Below, piece after piece: positions 56,570-64,000 of a stretch of DNA of 64,000 bases (the first letter of the stretch is position 1; each line of letters begins with the position of its first letter). The stretch comes from Riptortus pedestris (taxonomy: Eukaryota > Arthropoda > Insecta > Hemiptera > Alydidae), in NCBI GenBank assembly GCA_019009955.1, contig CM032231.1:89000501-89064500 (forward strand), given 5' to 3'. The notes under the pieces were generated by a model. The model was not told the DNA's origin. It worked only from the letters and a program-made list of their open reading frames with translations, and did not search any database. A program made the position numbers and the translations under genes.

Positions 56570-56573
56570 TTAA
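56570..56573. repeat. TTAA target duplication, right (piggyBac B)
   Basis: Mate of 55723-55726. Confidence 0.85.
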
Positions 56574-56679
56574 ATTAGGAAATTTCCAATTTTATTCATT
56601 CTAAAAATATTAAGTTGCTAGAAAGTAATTATAGCTATTTTTATCTGTTCCTTCTTGATCACCTGTTGTCTATTTTTTA

Positions 56680-57267
<588 letters not shown>

Positions 57268-58902
57268 TTCTTTTAAACAATCTTGAAGAGAATTTGATAA
57301 TTGTAATATACAATAAATAGTATTTAGAATTCAAATGATATTTATTCCCCTTAAAAATAGAGTGCCTTTTAAACGAAACTTAAATTCCATGTCGAGTGTG
57401 AAAGGTAACCTCCACAAGAGATGTCGTATGTGACAAGTGTCCTTTTGGATCGTATATTATTCAGCATTTTGAATGGAGAAATTTTTCATCATTCTTTCCT
57501 CACATCATTCAAGCTAAAAGGAGTTCCTCTATTCTCTGAAGCCTGTCGCGAACCATGGTGGTCTCTAATCTCTAATTTGAAAACCAATGTTTCTGAGGAT
57601 GATAACAGATTACCTCATTTCTAGAGAATCATTTATTAAAGTTTTCCATACACTTACTGATTCATATACTGACCACAGTTTTCTCTGTGCCTGCTATGTT
57701 ATCTGACACAGATGAAAGGTAAACAAGAGAACGATATTCACCAAGAAGAAGAAATGTAACTATATTGAACAACGGACTTAAACAGTACGCGTTTCTAGTC
57801 TCTATAGAAGAGAAGTTCCGTCGATAGATAAACAAATTTATACAGGCATCCAAAACTCTGCTGCTAACAGGTTGTTGGCTTGTTGGAAGTTACTTCACAG
57901 TTAAATATTGAATATCTGTACATTTTCTGGCATACACACACACTGATAGAAAGACTGCTTTATTGTAGTCATAGAGTCTCGCCCATTTGGTGCTATTAGG
58001 GTTTAACATAATGCCAGAAGCCGCGTACATACTGTACAAATAATCTAACTTTAGTCAAACATACATATAAATTAAATCTTTTCAGCTTCTTTATTTAACG
58101 TATTTGAACTATTTTATTTTGATACACTATACATTTAAAAGATAATGTAAAAAAAAATACCTGTAGTCTAACAAAAAAAAATAAATGTTTACAATACTTA
58201 TAATTAATACTTCCCTTTTTAAGAATATTTTGTAGATTATCATTACAAATCTTAACTTTTATTTGAATAGTCAATACACACTTAAGAAAATATATTGTTT
58301 AACTTGTCGTGATTTTAATAATCAAAATAGTCTCTAATGATAAAGTTTCCATCTCATTATTAATATATATCTGAAGGTTATAGTTTCCTATAGGGTTCTA
58401 AAGAAGGACATTCGAACAACGAGTGTTTTACAATATTAAAAATAAATCGGCGACACCATTTCCAAATTCATCTGCTTTAATCATATGGACAATATTCCTG
58501 TTCTATAGTTTTAAGTGGCTTGAAATTTTTAATTGACTTACTATTTTTAGCTTTATTATAGGAATATAAATTTTATTTAATTTTCTGGGTCGTGGAAAGA
58601 ATGTCATCTATACGAAGTAATTGGAATTGACGGTCCTTTTCAATGTCTATTGAGAGTACGTTATTAGACACCTTTTCTAAGATAGTATTTTTGTTTTTAA
58701 ATAATATTATCAAATGAGATCGATTAAGTGCACTTCAACAAAATTAGAAACAGCAACCTTTTTTAATATGTGAGGCTCAGTTATAGTCGTTCAGGGCAAG
58801 CTATGTTCTGGCATTGTTGATATTTTCTTAGAAAAGTTTGAAACTTCAAATTTATATGTATATATGTGTGTGTGTGTGTGTGAGAGTGTGTATGTGTGTG
58901 TG

Positions 58903-58939
<37 letters not shown>

Positions 58940-61257
58940 ATGCGTGCGTGTGTGCTTTATTACCCATTATTATAGTTTGCGATGCTCCCAATCCCCACAT
59001 TTATACCTTTTATGTGATGACTAAGTTTGTAAGTGGTAAATCTAACTAGGAGTAATGGTAGTTTTAAAAAGAGTGCAATCGTGATTCTAAGCACATCGTA
59101 TAAAAAGTAGTTTCATAACTCAAAAGTTATAATTTTATGACCACATGAAAGAACTCATATGTCAAAATTTTTATGTTGAAAAGCATATAAAATGGCCAAC
59201 TTCGTGTGTCTCATTAACTATTGTACTATTTATGAGTTTTGCTACTTTAAATACTATTGTTCTTTCTATGAGTACCGGCTAATGGGGCGTATTTTACAGT
59301 TTAAAATGCCATAATGAAAATGGTAAAAAACTGAGAATTCATTAAAAAATATTATAAGAGTTCTGGGATTTATGGAAAAAGTCAGTGGACACGGATATAG
59401 GTGAACGAGTGAATTTATATTCAGACAAGTTGTTAGCGAACTTCCTTATGGAGCTAGAGAAAGGATATCTCTCTCCACCTTTTGTTGCCAAGGTCTGGGA
59501 GTATAAACCTCCGAGAGTGAGAGACGATGGACACATGTGACCACTTTATTAGAGTGATCTTAAAGCTCAATTAACTTTTGTGACGTCTCATTTAGGATTT
59601 CTACTAATAATTTTTCATACCTAATTGTTGCAAAATAAATTTTGTCTTGCCTTTGGCCTTTATATGTGTATACAGAATTCCCATAGTAGAAATAATGAAT
59701 TAAATATCATCAATATTCGTGCGACCTGTGTGAATGATTTTTTTATAGCTAAAAGGTAAATATTTCAAAGAGAGCTACTGTGGGCACACATTTAAATTGT
59801 TCTGGAATCATGGATCGCTCTTCCTAGATGAATGCTTCAATTGCCTTGCTGGAAAAAAAAATGTAGATGAATTCATACAAATACTCTGTTGGGAGCCTTT
59901 TTAGCAATTATTTTGCTAACTCCTATGGCTCCAAAAAAGGCGTTACATTTAAACGTTCTTCATTGTTTACTTTCAATTCTAGTCTTGATGCATTTTAACA
60001 CATTTATCTGACATGGAAAATATTGTTTTTTCTTTCTTTTTTTTTTTTTTTGTTGTTGTTGTTTACCGATAAATTCTAGCAGTGAGGCAGTGAGGGATTA
60101 AAAGAATACGTCCATACAATGCTGGATTTAGTCCAGGAATGAATATTCATAAAGATTAGAGTGAAATTAAATTTCATTAAGTCCATTGTTTTGAATTAAT
60201 TATGTTGTTTATAGGATAGAGTGATTAGTATTTAAAAAAATACAAAGGAGTTAATTAATGAAAAAATTTTGTTCACGAAGTAAAACGCTTTTAAAACAGA
60301 AATTTAAATAAATAAAATATAAAAAAGAATATTTAAAACAACATTCAATAACATGCTGTTGGAATTCATTTATAATTCGAAAACAACTCCTGAATGTCTT
60401 TAATTGCATTGACTCAAACATTGGATTACAAATGAATGAAATAGTGCTCGGGGGCATTCAGAAAAATAAAAATAAGATTTGCGAAAGCTTACTTATAATA
60501 CTAATTTTGTTATAGACAATAAATTTTACTGTATTAATTTTTTTTATTCTGCTTGGTGTGTTCTACCAACGTTTGATATTCTTCTATTTGCTGGGTAGCT
60601 CAACCACCATCTCCTCATCGACACCGTAAAAAATCTGCAATTCTATTGCATTGTTTATCATATTATTAATTTCAATATATCTTTTTAATAACATTATTTT
60701 GGTACTAAAATGATACTAAGGCTATTATATAATATATCCAATAATATATGATTAATCAATTGGCCGAATCTGAACACGACTACTATTGTTCGTAAAGTGG
60801 TTGAGATCTCATTATTTTTACGTATCCGTTAATTAATTACTTAATTACAATAGAGCTGTTCTCCATGCTGTGTTATTATTCTTAAAGTGATAACACCAAA
60901 CTGACTTCAACGCCTAGATTTGGCCATTCCAACTATTTTTGACTTTTACCTTTTTCAGTCTGCAGTTCTTCCTGTGTGACAGAGAACTTTTCATAATCAA
61001 ACATAACACTTGGGTATAAACAATCAAAATTTAAATTTTATATTTCTTTATTTTAATATTCCTGGAAAGCTAGTTTAATTTGAGAACTTAGTCCAGGAGA
61101 TAGGAAAGTCAAATTTTTTGTATTAGTTGTGAGCCCAATGAGCTCACGCAATGAACTACAATGCATCGCCTGCTGTAGGAGTGGACGGCACCAATGCATT
61201 AATGCTATTTAGTTGCGTGGTTACTAAGCGTAAAGGTCGGACTTCTATCCGTTTCAA
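57268..61257. other. AT-rich DNA, no confident gene
   Basis: Four kilobases with small open frames only (57421-57624 plus, 57662-57853 minus, 59342-59536 minus, 60251-60457 minus). None shows a motif I know. (GT)n-rich tracts lie at 58867-58935. It is the longest stretch here without a recognised element; an intron or host intergenic DNA is possible. Confidence 0.45.
58867..58935. repeat. (GT)n microsatellite, interrupted
   Basis: GT repeats interrupted by GAGA and TA steps. Confidence 0.9.
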
Positions 61258-61880
61258 CTTTGCCTGCTCGGCGACGTGATGCATTTGTAGAGCTACTTGA
61301 ATAAAGACATTGGCTTGTAATACCACAAGACGGAAGCCATTTGACTTCCAAAAATTCTGTCTGGCATTTTTTCCTTTTCTTGGTCTTAGTTTATGTTTTT
61401 TTCGGAGGGAACATATACTTCCCAGGAAGACACCAAGAAGGCTAGAGATAATTGGAGAAGGCTAAGGTCATTGGAATAATTGTTCTGAAATTTGATATAT
61501 GTTCAGCATTCTTCACGTAGCGCCCTCATACCTTGAGCACGTACCTACCTGTGTTCAAAACATTGCCTACTCAGCGCTTTGATGCATTTTTGGAGCTACT
61601 TGAACAAAGACATTGGTATGTAATGCCACAAGACGGAAGGGAACGCCTTCTGAGACATTTGACTTTTCCGACAATGCTGGCATTTCTTCCATTTCTTGTT
61701 ATCTGTTAATGCTTTCTTCGGCTATCAGTATTGGGCAACGGAGGGTGCCTCAGGGAGACATAAAGAAGGCTAGAGATTTGCACGGAACTCATTAGAATAA
61801 TTGTTCTTAAATTGTATATATTTTCAACATTCTCGAGGTAGCTTCCCCGATACCTTGACGACATACTTACCTGAGTTGGG
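61258..61880 (+). repeat. Tandem duplication, unit about 303 bp
   Basis: 61258-61560 and 61561-61880 align throughout. Shared words are GAGCTACTTGAA, AAAGACATTGG, CCACAAGACGGAAG, GAAGGCTAGAGAT, GGAATAATTGTTCT against AGAATAATTGTTCT, and ATACCTTGA. Divergence is marked, so it is old. No coding function seen. Confidence 0.82.
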
Positions 61881-63115
61881 TAACTTTGTCGTTAAGTTGG
61901 GCAGACTCCTATTGAAGAGGCTAAGACTGAGGAGACGAGCCTACCTGGCTAGTTGCTCCTAGGCGGCCCCTTGGATATTGATTACCCAGCCTCCCTCTGC
62001 CGCTGTCCCACTGCGCCTGTTCCCCAGTCCTTCTCGAGGGCCCCTCATCTCGGGGAATATATCCCTACTCCCGCTTCCCCCTCTTCATACAGCTTTCCCT
62101 TTCCTTATCTTCTTATCATATCTTCCCCCTTTCGGCCACAGTGCCATATTTTACCCCTCCTTTTTAGGCGTTATTTTTTAGTATATTCTCGACCACCACG
62201 CCTTGTAAAGTATTGTGGTATATTATTAACCCATCAGTAAAAACTACGTCTTCCGGGGTTCATGTGAGTGAACTCGGAAGTGGCGTGCAGTTGAGGGAAT
62301 GTATAGGTTCTGCTTGACATTGTAACGGAGAAATGATATTAATTTCAATAATTTATTAAATGATTAGCAAAATAACATGATTTCCCCAAGAAGTCAAATG
62401 GCTCTTAACGATCCCTTTTCTATAGTAAGACATAAATGATAGTCGGAAAAATGAAAACTATATTTTTCAGTCAGGGCTAGTTTTCATATTTTTCTTCGTT
62501 TCATATCTTTCATCAAAATTATGAAAGGATATTAAATCCTTATTGAACTAAGGCACTAGTTTTACAACTATTGATTTACGGAAAGGCTTGAAAATTGAAT
62601 ACTAAATTTTAAGATCTTGCCCTAACTAGTTACTACACTTTCAATTGGTGCCAACGACTGATTGTGTTTTATTTATTTCATTTCCGCTTATTGACGCATT
62701 CGGATCTTTTCATCCAAGTATTAAAACAATAACTCATATTGCACAATTGTGGACAAATTTGAAGTTGAATAGTTTCTATTGAAGTTCTATTGAGGTAGAA
62801 CCAGGAAGTAATTGTGACTATTTTTTTACTATTCCTAAAAGCTGTGATCTTTGTCTCGAAATATCCTTTTCAACCTTTATTATGTGACGTTCAGCTACTT
62901 TCACATATAGATTATTTTCTTAAGGGGAATAAACTATTCAAATTGGTTTGATTATGTGATTTCGTCCATTCAAATTTCTCTCTCTTCCCCCCATTTATAG
63001 AGAGCTAAATTTATATTGAGTATTTTTTATAGAAACGCATTATCGTCTAAAAGGGAGGACAACTGGTCATATGACTAAAAAAGATCAATATATCTATCTC
63101 GCCTTGACTTTCTCT

Positions 63116-63170
<55 letters not shown>

Positions 63171-63643
63171 GATAACACGCTGGAGGTAAAATTTTGATTT
63201 AATCTTTTCAAGTTACATATTTAATCCTTTGATATTTTAAGGGAGGTAAGATATGTGAAATCATTTATAAATCCTTCACTATGTACCATAATCAGAACAT
63301 GTTGACCAAGTTACTTCCTATAATTGGTATTCCATATACGTATCCATAACCATATGAATACGTGTTATTTGATTATAGTTTTTTTAAATCATTTGTAATA
63401 TCCACTACTCGAAGGTTATTTTGAAAGAATGATGGTCTATCACTTATGTTTCACACTGCTTGAATACCACATACTGCTGGCATCATGTTTTGTAAGAGTC
63501 TAGCAGCGATAGAAGACGAGCTATATACACTTATGATTGTCAATCCAACTGCATTGGTTTTAACAAGTTAGCGACTAAGCCACATGGGATATTTCATGTG
63601 ACTAATAGGTATCGATGGGACGTCGGCGGGCGCCATCAACGTG
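61881..63643. other. No gene; pyrimidine-rich block and (CT)n(TA)n tract
   Basis: 61970-62160 is C/T-rich and GC-richer than its surroundings; overlapping plus frames there are low-complexity. (CT)n(TA)n at 63111-63169 is followed by CTGATAACACGCTGGAGGTA, faintly like a HINE core (CTGTTAACGCTCTAGCGGT), but too decayed to call. Confidence 0.4.
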
Positions 63644-63647
63644 TTAA
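63644..63647. repeat. TTAA at left end of piggyBac C
   Basis: TTAA directly before CCCTAGAAC; the matching right site would lie beyond the window. Confidence 0.6.
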
Positions 63648-64000
63648 CCCTAGAACTACCAAGGGGGGGGCTCCTCGAGCCCACAACTTTTTGTTTTTGT
63701 TCCCTATCACCCAATTTTAATGGGATATTTTTGATATTTTATGTATTCCTCAGAAAAACATCCTAGAGTGAGGGCATAACAATAAAATTAAAAAAAAAAA
63801 ATTCTATGTTGAGAAAAAAATTTTTTTTTGACGTGTGGGCTCGAGGAGCCCCCCCCCCCATGGTAATGCAAGGGGTACTTAGACACTTAAGTACCAAGGG
63901 GGGGCTCCTCGAGCCCACTGATATTTAATACTACTTTTAACTATTAATTCAAGTGTTATTAATTATATTGCTCAAATAATAATTACTTTGATGTAATTTT
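63648..64000. mobile_element. Left end of a piggyBac-type element C (continues past window)
   Basis: TTAA then CCCTAGAACTACC, the typical CCC(T/C)AGAA start of piggyBac ends. The segment ACCAAGGGGGGGCTCCTCGA...GCCCA occurs at 63657-63682, inverted at 63834-63864, and again direct at 63892-63919. Such subterminal repeats are usual for transposase binding. No coding region within the window. Confidence 0.6.

Noticed and set aside
63100..63240. HINE fragment after the (CT)n(TA)n tract
   Set aside because: Similarity to the HINE core is faint, with no terminal features; could be chance beside a microsatellite.

Overview
The window is eukaryotic, AT-rich, repeat-dominated DNA, most probably intergenic or deep-intronic DNA of an arthropod (an insect is likely; the species cannot be told from the sequence). 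The basis is the mixture of element classes: Penelope-like retroelements (PLE) with a GIY-YIG endonuclease, a Jockey-type LINE, a DD41D Tc1/mariner element, three unrelated piggyBac-type elements with TTAA sites, a tRNA-derived SINE, a miniature LTR element and a Helentron-type non-autonomous family. I found no host gene, rRNA, CRISPR array or prokaryotic feature. All long open reading frames belong to transposable elements and nearly all are broken.

Layout. 0-5 kb: fossil LINE reverse transcriptase, a SINE with a perfect 12-bp target duplication, first Helentron-like (HINE) copy. 5.7-9.1 kb: 31-bp minisatellite and two HINE copies. 9.6-11 kb: PLE with catalytic YVDD and GIY-YIG. 12.8-13 kb: palindrome with ribozyme-like arms. 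14-17 kb: SINE and two HINE copies. 19.3-22 kb: 5'-truncated Jockey LINE ending in a 37-base poly(A) on the minus strand. 24.4-28 kb: HINE split by a 2-kb mariner, then a miniature LTR element that was itself hit by a SINE. 28.6-29.6 kb: two large fold-back structures with hammerhead-like motifs, the first with a 13-bp target duplication. 31.7-39.5 kb: more HINE copies, fossil mariner, and a complete PLE insertion (13-bp target duplication) containing a HINE. 42.6-43.9 kb: second PLE copy with an inverted duplication. 46.8-47.9 kb: 78-bp satellite. 50.6-57.3 kb: HINE copies, including one head-to-head composite and one nested pair, and two piggyBac elements. 61.3-61.9 kb: 300-bp tandem duplication. 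63.6 kb to the end: left end of a third piggyBac-type element.

Two systems stand out. (1) A HINE family: at least 15 copies share a 5' end beginning near AAAAGTCCGTCACGC, a subterminal repeat (AGCAGATTTCCC at one end, GGGAAATCTGCT at the other), an internal (TA)n tract and a terminal hairpin. The PLE copy at 42.6-43.9 kb supplies a natural empty site for the HINE inside the PLE copy at 35 kb, and it shows no target duplication longer than 2 bp. (2) A set of hammerhead-ribozyme-like motifs (CUGANGA, one spacer base, helix II, GAAA, short palindromic helix III). They lie just downstream of all three PLE coding remnants and on the arms of fold-back elements, which fits the published association of hammerhead ribozymes with PLEs. 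All similarity statements are by eye; no search was run.
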